Translations under genes and position numbers: made by a program
The notes under the pieces: generated by a model
Database searches by the model: none
Told to the model about the DNA's origin: nothing
The model's input: only the letters and a program-made list of their open reading frames with translations
In this document: positions 1 through 8,877 of the stretch, in pieces
Position numbering within the stretch: position 1 is the first letter of the stretch
Layout: each line of letters opens with the position of its first letter
DNA from: Fen-1301 sp963786395
Lineage (GTDB): Bacteria; Bacteroidota; Ignavibacteria; Ignavibacteriales; Ignavibacteriaceae
Assembly: GCA_963786395.1 (NCBI GenBank)
Contig: CAWAZD010000021.1
Location: forward strand, 124,001 to 188,000
Length of the DNA: 64,000 bases
Direction: 5' to 3'

Positions 1-396
1 AAGCAAAAAAGTTGTCGCAAGTGAAAACACTGCCATTACTCTTGGTTCAAGGTCGCCTCTTTTTGAACAATATGACTGTAATACAACTCCAACCAATGAA
101 CTGAGAACAAGCCACAGAAAGAAACTTCCCTCCTGACCAGCCCAGAATGTAGATGCAAGTTTACCGCCTGAAAGTGCATTGCCGCTGTAACTATAAACAT
201 AATGTAAAGAGTAATTATGAGTTAGAATATTGTACTCGAGAAAAACCGCGGCAGCTATAACCAGCATTGCCATCGAGTGATATCCTATCCTTCCATAGTT
301 AAGTGTATTTTGGTAACCCCTGAAATTGAGGTAATACATCACCATCGAAAAAAGGCTGCACGCAAGTGCAATAGTTAATATTATACTACCTGCCAT
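1..396 (-). CDS. ccmF: Cytochrome c-type biogenesis protein CcmF, N-terminal part
   Basis: The reading frame runs off the left edge of the window, so only about 132 N-terminal residues are present. CcmF is the integral-membrane part of the haem lyase that joins haem to apocytochrome c on the periplasmic side. The visible part has a first membrane helix right after the start, then further hydrophobic stretches, and the family motif FWAGQEGSFFLW at about residues 89-100. The ATG at 394-396 is preceded by a weak AGGTAAAG ribosome site. It lies 50 nt downstream of ccmE and is the last visible gene of the ccmABCDEF cluster, all on the minus strand. Confidence 0.9.
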   Translation of the reverse strand, partial: MAGSIILTIALACSLFSMVMYYLNFRGYQNTLNYGRIGYHSMAMLVIAAAVFLEYNILTHNYSLHYVYSYSGNALSGGKLASTFWAGQEGSFFLWLVLSSLVGVVLQSYCSKRGDLEPRVMAVFSLATTFLL

Positions 397-446
397 ATTC
401 TTTACCTATTTATTAATATTTTTATCCCGGATGAGACAATAAGGAT

Positions 447-836
447 TTATAAACTTGATGATTTTACTTTGTCTTCCTGATACTTGCTCGGACATTTTGT
501 AAGGATATCCCTTGCATGGAAATATCCATCCTTATATTGCCCTGTTACTACAACACTCTTTGCTGATTCAAAATTGTTTGGAATCGTACCATTAAAGACT
601 ACTTTCATTTCATTCCCTTTTTCATCAATCATATAAAAAGAAAAAGTCTTGTTAAGCTTATCTACTTCAAAGTTTTTTGATTTTACCCAACTACCGGTAG
701 CTTTGCAAACTTTATCTTTTGACATAACATTTTGGAAGTTACTTTCATATTGTATGTTGCTCTGTGTAAAAAAGTAAACCATAATTGCGAGAAAAACGGT
801 AATAATACCTCCGCCGAACAAGTATTTATTCTTCAT
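447..836 (-). CDS. ccmE: Cytochrome c maturation haem chaperone CcmE (Cys type)
   Basis: CcmE receives haem from CcmC, holds it covalently in the periplasm and hands it to CcmF. The 129-residue protein has one N-terminal membrane anchor (about residues 6-24) and an OB-fold beta domain ending in VVVTGQYKDGYFHARDIL. Where E. coli CcmE carries the haem-binding histidine in an HxxxY motif, this protein has C115-P-S-K-Y119, a CxxxY motif. Cysteine-type CcmE is known from archaea and some other bacteria, so this looks functional rather than mutated. It sits 48 nt downstream of the ccmD-like gene and 50 nt upstream of ccmF. Family assignment is firm; the ligand residue is read directly from the sequence. 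Confidence 0.93.
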   Translation of the reverse strand: MKNKYLFGGGIITVFLAIMVYFFTQSNIQYESNFQNVMSKDKVCKATGSWVKSKNFEVDKLNKTFSFYMIDEKGNEMKVVFNGTIPNNFESAKSVVVTGQYKDGYFHARDILTKCPSKYQEDKVKSSSL

Positions 837-884
837 ATTATATTTTATCTCCTTTAAATTTCTATCTTAAGTAAAAGCTACATA

Positions 885-1073
885 TCAATGTTTATTATTA
901 AATTTTGCTTCTTCAACAAGTTCATCTTTTTTATTCTTAAATTCTTTTTCGAAACTCTTAATTCTTTTGTCCAGGTTAAGAAGGTAAAAGAATATCCCTG
1001 TCCAGACAATCAGAACAATTATCATAACGATATAAATAGCGTTATTCTGAAGAAATTGATAGAGTCCTTCCAA
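885..1073 (-). CDS. ccmD: CcmD-like small membrane protein
   Basis: A 62-residue protein with one membrane helix (about residues 12-33) followed by a charged, probably cytoplasmic tail with LNLDKRIKSFEKEF. This size, topology and the lysine/arginine-rich tail after the helix match CcmD, which stabilises the CcmABC haem-exporter complex and helps release haem-loaded CcmE. Sequence conservation in CcmD is poor, so the call rests mainly on its place between ccmC (1 nt away) and ccmE in a complete ccm operon. Confidence 0.75.
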   Translation of the reverse strand: MEGLYQFLQNNAIYIVMIIVLIVWTGIFFYLLNLDKRIKSFEKEFKNKKDELVEEAKFNNKH

Positions 1074-1074
1074 A

Positions 1075-1779
1075 TTAACCTCTTGTATATATTTTATTGA
1101 TTCGGTTTTTATATATTAATGATTTATAACCAATATTCCACATCCAAAAATATAGGATAGTGAATCCTATTAATGAAAGGAAGAATATTAACTGCATATT
1201 TCCGTTCATCTTAAAATTAACGACAGGACCGGCATTTGTATCATCGGCGGAACCGGGATGCAATCCTTTCATAATCCTGGGCATAATGAAAATAAAAAAA
1301 GGTACAGTTAAAAAAGCTATTACAGAATACACTGCCGAAAGTGTAGCCCTTTTTTCCTCAGACTCAAGGGAAGACCTGAGGGCAAACCAGGCGCCGTAAA
1401 TCAATAATAATGCAAAAATACTTGTTTGCCTTGGATCCCAGCTCCAATAGGAACCCCATGCGAATTTTGCCCATACAGCACCTGTAATTGTGGCTAATAC
1501 ACAGAATATCATTCCAAGTTGCGCTGCAGCATAACTTTTGGCATCGTCATCAAGGTTTTTCTTTCTCAAATACTTTACACTATATATCGTTGACATTAAA
1601 AACGCTACTACTGTAAGCCATGCCGTAGGTACATGGAAAAATATGATCTTAGCGTTCTGTTCCAAACCTCTGATCAACGGAAATTCATACCAATGGATGG
1701 GATTCTCAACAATGGGAAATGCTATTCCCGCCACTGATACAAAACTCAACAGTAGAAAAAGAAATATCTTCCAAGCCAT
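1075..1779 (-). CDS. ccmC: Haem exporter protein CcmC
   Basis: CcmC is the membrane subunit that presents haem to CcmE. The 234-residue protein has six hydrophobic segments and the tryptophan-rich WWD signature WGSYWSWDP at residues 108-116. The two conserved external histidines expected to ligate haem are visible: H49 in FFHVPTAW and H174 in MKGLHPG. It follows ccmB after a 29-nt gap and leads into the ccmD-like gene 1 nt later, so it is almost certainly co-transcribed with them. Confidence 0.94.
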   Translation of the reverse strand: MAWKIFLFLLLSFVSVAGIAFPIVENPIHWYEFPLIRGLEQNAKIIFFHVPTAWLTVVAFLMSTIYSVKYLRKKNLDDDAKSYAAAQLGMIFCVLATITGAVWAKFAWGSYWSWDPRQTSIFALLLIYGAWFALRSSLESEEKRATLSAVYSVIAFLTVPFFIFIMPRIMKGLHPGSADDTNAGPVVNFKMNGNMQLIFFLSLIGFTILYFWMWNIGYKSLIYKNRINKIYTRG

Positions 1780-1808
1780 AGTTTTTATTCTGTTTTTGTT
1801 ATTAAAAC

Positions 1809-2474
1809 TTAATCTTTCCAGACAAAATCAAACAGCATATAAGAAGCTGCGACCATGATCACATCATAGCATATGACCATTGCCAGTTCAAACTCACTTT
1901 GTTCAAATGATGTGCCATCTAAAGAGTTCAAAGTTAATTGAACAACTAATAATATTAAAGGCAGAAGTATAGGAAACGACAGAACCGGGTATAAAGTTCC
2001 CTTCGATCCAGCTTTTGCAATTATGGCAGCTATAATTGTGGATGATACAGCCAGTCCGATATTGCCGAACAAAAATGTTACAGCGAATAGTAGGAAATTC
2101 TTAATTACAAAGGCATCAAATAATGCCGAATATAATAGGGCTATTACAATATTCATCATGAAAACAAGAATCAGATTAAATAACAGTTTACCTGAATATA
2201 TTGTTGAAGGCGATGCTATAAGATGAAGAGTCATTGTGGTTCCGCGTTCTTCCTCTGATACAAATGCCCTGGCAAGACCCGACATTGCTGAAAAGAAAAT
2301 CACCACCCAAAACATCCCCCCGGTTAAGCTCTGGGATATTCTTTCACTCCCGATCGAAAATAATATCACACTTATTGCAACTATAATAAACATTACAAGT
2401 GAGTTTATGGCATAACGGGTCCTGAGTTCTGAATGAAAATCCTTCCTGAATAATGCATAAGCCTTCATTTTCAT
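1809..2474 (-). CDS. ccmB: Haem exporter ABC permease CcmB
   Basis: CcmB is the permease partner of the CcmA ATPase. The 221-residue protein has about six membrane segments and the family-typical cytoplasmic stretch VSEEERGTTMTLHLIASP at about residues 73-90, where it is thought to contact CcmA. Its start overlaps the end of ccmA by 4 nt, the usual sign of translational coupling. The start at MKMKAYALFRKDFHSE gives the short charged N-terminus normal for the family. Confidence 0.93.
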   Translation of the reverse strand: MKMKAYALFRKDFHSELRTRYAINSLVMFIIVAISVILFSIGSERISQSLTGGMFWVVIFFSAMSGLARAFVSEEERGTTMTLHLIASPSTIYSGKLLFNLILVFMMNIVIALLYSALFDAFVIKNFLLFAVTFLFGNIGLAVSSTIIAAIIAKAGSKGTLYPVLSFPILLPLILLVVQLTLNSLDGTSFEQSEFELAMVICYDVIMVAASYMLFDFVWKD

Positions 2475-3142
2475 CTTACGATTTCCCCCATCATCCTGGA
2501 ACTATTATTCATTGTCTTATATTTCTCAAGTTCTATTTTGGAAGAACAAAATGCCAGATCGGATTCTTCATTAGATGCAATTATTACTATTGAAGTTTCA
2601 GCTTCTTTCTTTAAAATTGAATAAACTTTCTCCTTACCCTCTATATCAAGGTTAGAAGTCGGTTCATCAAGGATTAATAATTCTGGTGAATGAGTAAGTG
2701 CAAAAATAAATTTTAATCTTTGCTTCATCCCCGATGAGTATGTCTTTACTAAATCATCTTTCCTGTTAATCAGCAAAAACTTTTCAAGCAGATAGTTCAC
2801 TCTTTCTTTATCAAGAGGTATCCCCCTGATCTCAGCAAAGTAGGAAAGATTCTCCCAAGCAGAAAACTCATCATACAATACAAGGTATGGTGACACAAAA
2901 CCCAAATGATTATGCAATTTCTCGGGTATGACTTCCTCATCCCCAATCTTGTGTACTACTTTTCCCGACGAAGGGGAAATTATTCCTGCTATTATTTTTA
3001 CAAGTGTTGATTTCCCGGAACCATTACTCCCTGCAATACCATAGATTCCATTGTTCTCAAACTTAAAATTGATATTGTTAAATATTAGTCTTCTTCCAAA
3101 GATTTTATTTAACGAGACTGCTTCAACTGAATAATTACTCAT
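2471..3142 (-). CDS. ccmA: Haem exporter ABC ATP-binding protein CcmA
   Basis: A 223-residue ABC ATPase that powers release of haem-loaded CcmE from CcmC. Visible motifs are Walker A GSNGSGKST (residues 38-46), the signature YSSGMKQR (135-142) and Walker B LLILDEP (155-161). The start overlaps the end of the upstream broken metalloprotease reading frame by 8 nt, so this ABC gene appears to have been translationally coupled to a secreted-protein gene. Its place as the first gene before ccmB identifies the CcmA subfamily. Confidence 0.92.
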   Translation of the reverse strand: MSNYSVEAVSLNKIFGRRLIFNNINFKFENNGIYGIAGSNGSGKSTLVKIIAGIISPSSGKVVHKIGDEEVIPEKLHNHLGFVSPYLVLYDEFSAWENLSYFAEIRGIPLDKERVNYLLEKFLLINRKDDLVKTYSSGMKQRLKFIFALTHSPELLILDEPTSNLDIEGKEKVYSILKKEAETSIVIIASNEESDLAFCSSKIELEKYKTMNNSSRMMGEIVR

Positions 3143-4850
3143 TAAATATTACTATTTTACCTGTTTTTATATTATCACCTGATTTCACTGCATATATATA
3201 TATGCCGGAAGATAATCTTTCGTTATTGTTATTTCGAGGCATCCATTTTATTACCGGATGCCCGAATGGTTTCTCTATAACTACTGCAGATGAAAAGACA
3301 AGAGTCATACTCATGCTGTATATATTTAAATTAGCTGACCCTATAGGATTTGGATCGGATGGTATATAAATATTAACGTTGCCTGAGTTGCCATATCTGA
3401 AGGGAGAAGGGAAAGCAATATCCGTGTTTCCATTATTGAAAACACTGCTATCGGCAAATATATTATTCAGAATTTCAGAATCAGCCCAGAACTGATTCTG
3501 TGGTACTGTTAAATGAACATAATATTTCCCAGCCAAATTTCTTGAACCTGAAAAATTAGTGTTGGATAGCTGATACTGGAAGTATTAATGTACTGGTATT
3601 TGTAACAGCAGAGTTGTAATCTGAATTTGTTATTATTACAGCCAGGGAGTCGAAATCGCCAACCGGCCGAATATTAATATTTAAATAATTATTTGAAACA
3701 GGATAATTAGTACCATTAATTGTATTGTACGGAGGGAAACTTAATTGTTGGGGAAATGTAATAAGCGGATAATTTGCTCCTTCAATGAATGTTTTTCCGG
3801 GAGGCGCATATTTTGTTCTATAATTTGTGTAAAAAACACGTATCCCAAATTCATTAAGTACCTGACTGAATAAAGCCCCCTTTTCGGTTATACTCTGATT
3901 AATAGCCACAATAGCCCGCTCAGTGGGCATAAGTTCCCAATCCCTTTTAATAATATCATAACCGAATTTATCTCTCTGAAAAATATTCCAGATTGCAAGA
4001 TCATAACCATCGTAGGCTCCTGTTTTCTGCAATAGACCTTCCCGGAGCACCGAAATAATTACTCATATAATTGTAATAATCTTTAATCGGAGTTATAAAC
4101 AAATGTTTCCATAGATGTAGAAGTAAGTTCATGGAACCATGCATCTGCATCCCTGTATATATAATTCCCTACCTGAATACCATGATGGAATTCGTGTGCT
4201 ACTGTTACTCTTACTGCATTTATTCCTAATGTGGGAAAACCGGTAAAATCATTGTTTACTGTCCATATATGATGGACCTGTTACCGCTTGCCAATTTCAA
4301 ATTGTGTAAATCCATACTACATTGCCTAATATTTTCAATATAGATATCATATTTATCATCACCTCCTACTCCATTGTCCGGAGGAGGAGGGGGATATCCA
4401 AGATAGTTGACCTCAAAATTATATGCTGAGTCCGCTGCAATAGCAACTGAATCAATATAAATTTTTATCAAATCATTAACTGAATAATGCAGTAAGTCAT
4501 TGTTTGTATAATATTTAGGTGTGTTTATTCCCGGTTGTATCATAATGAATTCTAAAAAAACCTGAAGGATGATACAATACTTGTTTGTAAAGAATCCCGC
4601 TACAAAGCAATGGTTTTAAGAATCTTTGTTGTTCAGGAGTAAAACTGTTGAAATATAATCATGACTGAATTTACCTGTGAGAACCCGCACTTTATATGTT
4701 CATTTAGTTCGTGGCTTTGAACTCTATATTTACATTTTTAATTTCATAATAATCATTAAATATTTGATCAAGCTGTTGCCTTGACATTTCCTGTGGAAAT
4801 ATCATGGCATTGCCCGCAATAAAAATTAAAATCAGAATGTATTTAATCAT
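3135..4850 (-). pseudogene. Broken secreted metalloprotease-like protein with C-terminal sorting domain
   Basis: Several frames on the minus strand join into one protein. It starts with a signal peptide (MIKYILILIFIAGNAM, from 4850), continues through GINTPKYYTN and YDIYIENI (4543-4256), a zinc-protease motif VAHEFHHGIQ near 4210-4180, a segment DLAIWNIFQRDKFGYDII (4050-3556), and ends with LSSGIYIYAVKSGDN...KIVIF, a type IX secretion sorting domain. At least six reading-frame breaks lie near 4700, 4530, 4260, 4085, 4020 and 3578. HExHH with these flanks is like the MXAN_6640-type putative metalloproteases. The start ATG overlaps the stop of the upstream VCBS gene (ATGA). Break density is higher than elsewhere in the window, so true decay is possible, but consensus errors cannot be excluded. 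Confidence 0.7.
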
Positions 4851-6939
4851 TGTATCGGCTTTATTGTTATACAATTTTCTCTACTATTAATATAAACCAG
4901 ATGAAAGTTCCTTAAATTAAGATTTTTAATGAAATAATCACCTGCAAACTGAACACTGGTAACAGGACTGATACTGAAATTTCTTCCCCGGTTTATTAAA
5001 TCAATCTTTTTAATTACACCTTCCCTCTGGTGAATTAAAAAATATTTTCCCGCTACCCTTAAAATTCATGGCACCTGAGCTATATAATCTTTCATCATCA
5101 GGCAAATCAATAATAAGGTCTCTCCGGTTTGCTGTTAATACACTATGCCCGGTTAATGTAACGGCAATACCCGATTCAGGTGATTTAATTAAACTTAAAT
5201 ATGATTCCTTTTTTGCGGTAATAAAATCACCGGTTAAAGAAATAAGTTTTCTAACATCCTTCAGCCTCAAAGAAAATTTGGACTCGGGGTACTGAAAATT
5301 ATTAGTAAAAGAAGAACTATATAAAGTTAAAGAATCCCTGTTATTCTGCCAAAAATATAAATCGGAATAACTTTCTTCCATAGTTGAGGCATCAATCACA
5401 TTATCAGATATGAAATAGTTACTGTTCAGGTAATTTGAGGAAATATTATTGAAAACAGTTGCACTTAAATTCCTCTTCTCTAATTGAATAACATAAAGTT
5501 TAACTTCCCCTTCATCATTATGTTCAGCTCTGATATTATTAATTCCGTTTCTTACATAAAACGACTTTTTATTGATTATAGAATTAATATAATCAAGATT
5601 AACCACCTCAATTAATTTTTTACCAATAGAATAACAATAAAATGCCAGCTTGTTTTTATAATTATCAACATAGATTTTTGAAGGTGCTCCGTTTAGCGGA
5701 ATTGAATAATACATTGAAGGGATACCTGAAGAGTTCCGGAAAATCAGGTCAAGGTTCTGTTCCTTGTTATCGATAAAACAAAGATCAGGTATCCCGTCAT
5801 GGTTATGATCGAAATAAGTAATCCCCTGCTGGCTTACACCCAGTGAAATATTAATTTCTTCCGAAATTCCCGTAAAATTAGTTATTGTATAGATTTGTCC
5901 GTTTTTATTTATTACAGCAATTCCATTTATAAATTTGCTGTAATAAGGAATCAAATTGCTGCAGCCTTCTTTTCTGAAATAAATAACTTCAGGATAAAAT
6001 TCCCTGTTCTCTTTTCCGAACAGGACAGACATTACTCCCGTGTCTGTATCAAGATACGCAATATCTATTTTCCCGTCTTTATTAAAATCCCCTGTTATTA
6101 TTCTATCCGGATTGTATTTCGTTGCAATATACTTCCGGTTATCAAATGAGGAATTAAAACTACCATATAATATTTCAATTGTGTTTCTTTTAGACATAAT
6201 AATGTCTTCATAAGAATCAAGATCAATGTCGGTTGTTTTAAGAGAGTAAATCTGTTCTGAAAATGGAAACGACTGCATTTTATTATACTCCCCGTTTCCC
6301 TTATTATAGAAAAGTTCAAGTTCACTCAATTTTAGATTAAAAGCTGCTATATCGGGAAGACCATCATGATTTATATCCATAAACTGTGCAAAGGGAAATA
6401 CATTATTATTATTAATAACTTTGTTTTCAACTAACTTTCTGTTTTCGGTATTTAATATCGATAACCCTTCAAATGATCTGCCTGATAAAAGTATAGAAGG
6501 TTTTCCATTCCCTTCTAGATCTGCTATCGAGATATTGTCCGGGTAAGATTTTAACCGAATTTCCTGTCCGAATGAGGGTCTACCGTTTTTACCGAATGAA
6601 ATTATCCCGGCTTTCATACTTTTTCTGGAACAGTAAGGCATACCCGGTTATATTATTGGTACGATCTGTTATATTTTGGATCCGGGATATCTCTATTGGA
6701 ATACGTGATTTCTTTGGGGATGAAAACCCTCCTGACTGTTGACCACTTACTGCTTCAATTTCTTTTTTATATTGGTTGAACAGTACAAGGTCTGTATAGG
6801 AGTCACCATTGTAATTTAGTGCGATTAGGTTAGTAAAGCCGGAATCGATATTAAAACTGTTGAACTTACAAAAACCATTTATCGGGATTTGAGGGAATAC
6901 CTCAATGGACAGAAACAGAAAAAGTGATAGTAGTTTAAT
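4847..6939 (-). pseudogene. Secreted FG-GAP/VCBS-repeat protein, frameshifted
   Basis: About 700 codons in three pieces. The N-terminal piece holds a hydrophobic leader KLLSLFLFLSIEVFPQ. The middle piece (6641-5010) holds many beta-propeller repeats with calcium-loop motifs such as DINHDGLPDIAAF, DFNKDGKIDIAYL and DHNHDGIPDL. The C-terminal piece continues to a TGA at 4847-4849 in a third frame. One base removed from the T5 run at 6620-6624 and one from the C3 run at 5023-5025 restores a single frame. No ATG/GTG/TTG fits before the leader; the leader begins with ATT at 6939-6937, overlapping the thioesterase stop. Repeats of this type are usually extracellular and bind ligands or surfaces; function here is unknown. 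Confidence 0.72.
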
Positions 6940-7414
6940 GCTTATTATTTCGATTTTTAAGCCTGCTGTCTCTCCTTTGCAGGGCTTCTTCAAATCTTCT
7001 TTTTTCATCTTTAGTTTCGGGAATTGACTCAATAGCTTTTACCGGTTTACCCTCTTTATCAACACAGACAAAAGTTAAATAGGCAGAGTTGGTATGTAAT
7101 CTTTTCTCTTCCTTATAATTCTCTGCGAATACCTTGACCCCTATTTCCATAGAAGTATTGAATACCCTGTTCACTGATGCGACAAGTGTTACGATATCTC
7201 CAAGATGAACGGGGTTATGAAAATCTATCCTGTCCACTGATGCAGTAACGCAAACATTCTGATTATGTCTGCCAGCAGCCAACGCGGCACATATATCTAT
7301 CCAATGCATCAACTGTCCGCCAAGAAGATTCCCTAACTGATTGGTATAATTGGGAAGTACTAGTTCCGTCATTGTTGTGATAGATTCACTGACTTTCTTT
7401 CCCGTTTTATTCAT
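6935..7414 (-). CDS. Acyl-CoA thioesterase, hot-dog fold (BFIT/YciA type)
   Basis: A 159-residue single hot-dog domain enzyme expected to hydrolyse acyl-CoA to free acid and CoA in the cytoplasm. The core motif GNLLGGQLMHWIDICAALAA (residues 27-46) with the catalytic aspartate in HWID, and DRIDFHNPVHLGDIV after it, are typical of the acyl-CoA hydrolase subfamily. The C-terminus is a charged helix (RRFEEALQRRDSRLKNRN). The start overlaps the bamD stop by 4 nt, and its own stop overlaps the beginning of the VCBS gene, so it sits in the bamD-to-ccm transcription unit. The physiological substrate cannot be told from sequence. Confidence 0.85.
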   Translation of the reverse strand: MNKTGKKVSESITTMTELVLPNYTNQLGNLLGGQLMHWIDICAALAAGRHNQNVCVTASVDRIDFHNPVHLGDIVTLVASVNRVFNTSMEIGVKVFAENYKEEKRLHTNSAYLTFVCVDKEGKPVKAIESIPETKDEKRRFEEALQRRDSRLKNRNNKH

Positions 7415-8163
7415 TTGGAAGATACAATCTCCAGATTGCTTTTAAGTTTCTGCATTTCATTCGCCCTTTCGTCTTGAGGATACCTCTGAAGAAATTTGTT
7501 AATTTCCTCTAAAGCATCATTGCTCCTGTCTCTGCTAATAAGAAGTTTTACTTTGTCATACATCGCCAGTGGCGCGTATTTGGTATCATGATAAATTTCA
7601 ATGACATTATTATAATATCTTAAAGCACCTTTATAATATTCCAGCTTGGAATAGATATAAGCAGTATGGTATTCTTTCAATGCAAGCTTCTCATTCAGTT
7701 CTTTAATCTTCGCTTCCGCGTCAGGTACTTTTTCACTCGTAGGGAAAAAATCTATATATGACTGGTACTCTTTAATAGCGCTTTTCGTATACTTTTGGTC
7801 AAGAGAATAATCAGGAGACAATTTATAATAACACTCTGCAAGCATAAATTGTGCATTGGGTACCATCTTACTTGCCGGCATATTCCTTATTAACTTGCTA
7901 TATTCATATGCGGCTAATATATATTCCTTTCTTTGAAATCTAGTTTCTCCCAGATAAAACTGGGCTGTATCAACTACGGATGCGCCGGGATACTGAAGTA
8001 CTATACCCGAAAATTCATTTACGGCTTCCTCGAAATCTCTGTCATTATATAATTTCATAGCATAAATAAGTCTTTCCTGTGATGACATATTTGCTGTATT
8101 GATTGATGATGAACATCCCCACATAATAAGGGATAAAAGGAATAATATTACTAAGTTCTTCAT
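7411..8163 (-). CDS. bamD: Outer-membrane assembly lipoprotein BamD (YfiO)
   Basis: A 250-residue lipoprotein with a signal peptide ending in the lipobox LIMWGCSS (lipidated Cys at residue 17) and about five TPR-like repeats (for example LIYAMKLYNDRDFEEAVNEF, QFYLGETRFQRKEYILAAYE and YIYSKLEYYKGALRYYNNV). BamD is the essential TPR lipoprotein of the complex that folds beta-barrels into the outer membrane. Length and repeat spacing match the family. It is the first gene of a tightly packed unit with the thioesterase (4-nt overlap); a gap of about 100 nt separates it from the gene upstream. Confidence 0.88.
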   Translation of the reverse strand: MKNLVILFLLSLIMWGCSSSINTANMSSQERLIYAMKLYNDRDFEEAVNEFSGIVLQYPGASVVDTAQFYLGETRFQRKEYILAAYEYSKLIRNMPASKMVPNAQFMLAECYYKLSPDYSLDQKYTKSAIKEYQSYIDFFPTSEKVPDAEAKIKELNEKLALKEYHTAYIYSKLEYYKGALRYYNNVIEIYHDTKYAPLAMYDKVKLLISRDRSNDALEEINKFLQRYPQDERANEMQKLKSNLEIVSSK

Positions 8164-8265
8164 TTTCTGTCAGTTTATTGAAAAATAATCTACAATAATA
8201 GTTAAATTCTTTAAGGCTTCAAAGGTATTAAATCAAGGAATAATCGCAACTCGAACCGAATTAAA

Positions 8266-8877
8266 CTATTTGCTGCGGACAGTGAAAAATAAGATAACTG
8301 CGGCAGCCGCTGTACCTAAAGCTGCAACCGGTTCAAATAATCCTGAGAAGAAAGGCTCTGGTGGAACAATTCCTACTGTGAAATTGAATGCACTGTTCTC
8401 CAAATTCTTAATATCATCCACATTTACAGTGTCTGAATAAACTAAATTAAAATCTCTCAATTCTTTCCCTGTATATAAATAGTTCCCTTTATATGTCAGT
8501 TTTCTTTCCACTAGATATGTCCCCAGGAATCCGTCCCTGAAAATATCCCCATAAGCTGTTGATATTTTCTCAATGGAATATAAAAACTGCGGTGAAACAG
8601 TCCCTTTCTCAGAAATTATTTTAAGTTCTTTTGATTGGAGATATCCGAGTATATGACTATTAAATATAGAATAGGTTCCGTTGGTGATAACTTCCGTATA
8701 AATTTTACCATTAGGATTATCTGAACGGATAAACATATTAACAGATGAATCAGCTAATGAATAAAACATTTCAAGATTTGATTTAGTTTGCGGTAAGATA
8801 GTCTTCGGAAAGATCATTAAGGAAACTGCAAGCAGAATCAGAATAAACGATGCTTTTAACTTTTTTAACTCAGGCAT
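8266..8877 (-). CDS. Exported protein of unknown function with C-terminal membrane helix
   Basis: A 203-residue protein I do not recognise. It has an N-terminal signal/anchor (about residues 10-29, ILILLAVSLMIFPKTILPQ), a soluble middle region, and a C-terminal hydrophobic helix (AALGTAAAAVILFFTV) ending in RSK, so the middle is probably periplasmic and tethered. The start overlaps the end of gdhA by 8 nt, suggesting coupled translation, but nothing in the sequence links it to glutamate metabolism. The proximity to bamD downstream hints at an envelope role. This is inference only. Confidence 0.6.
   Translation of the reverse strand: MPELKKLKASFILILLAVSLMIFPKTILPQTKSNLEMFYSLADSSVNMFIRSDNPNGKIYTEVITNGTYSIFNSHILGYLQSKELKIISEKGTVSPQFLYSIEKISTAYGDIFRDGFLGTYLVERKLTYKGNYLYTGKELRDFNLVYSDTVNVDDIKNLENSAFNFTVGIVPPEPFFSGLFEPVAALGTAAAAVILFFTVRSK

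Noticed and set aside
1160..1399. Plus-strand open frame opposite ccmC
   Set aside because: Antisense shadow of the conserved ccmC gene; no family resemblance.
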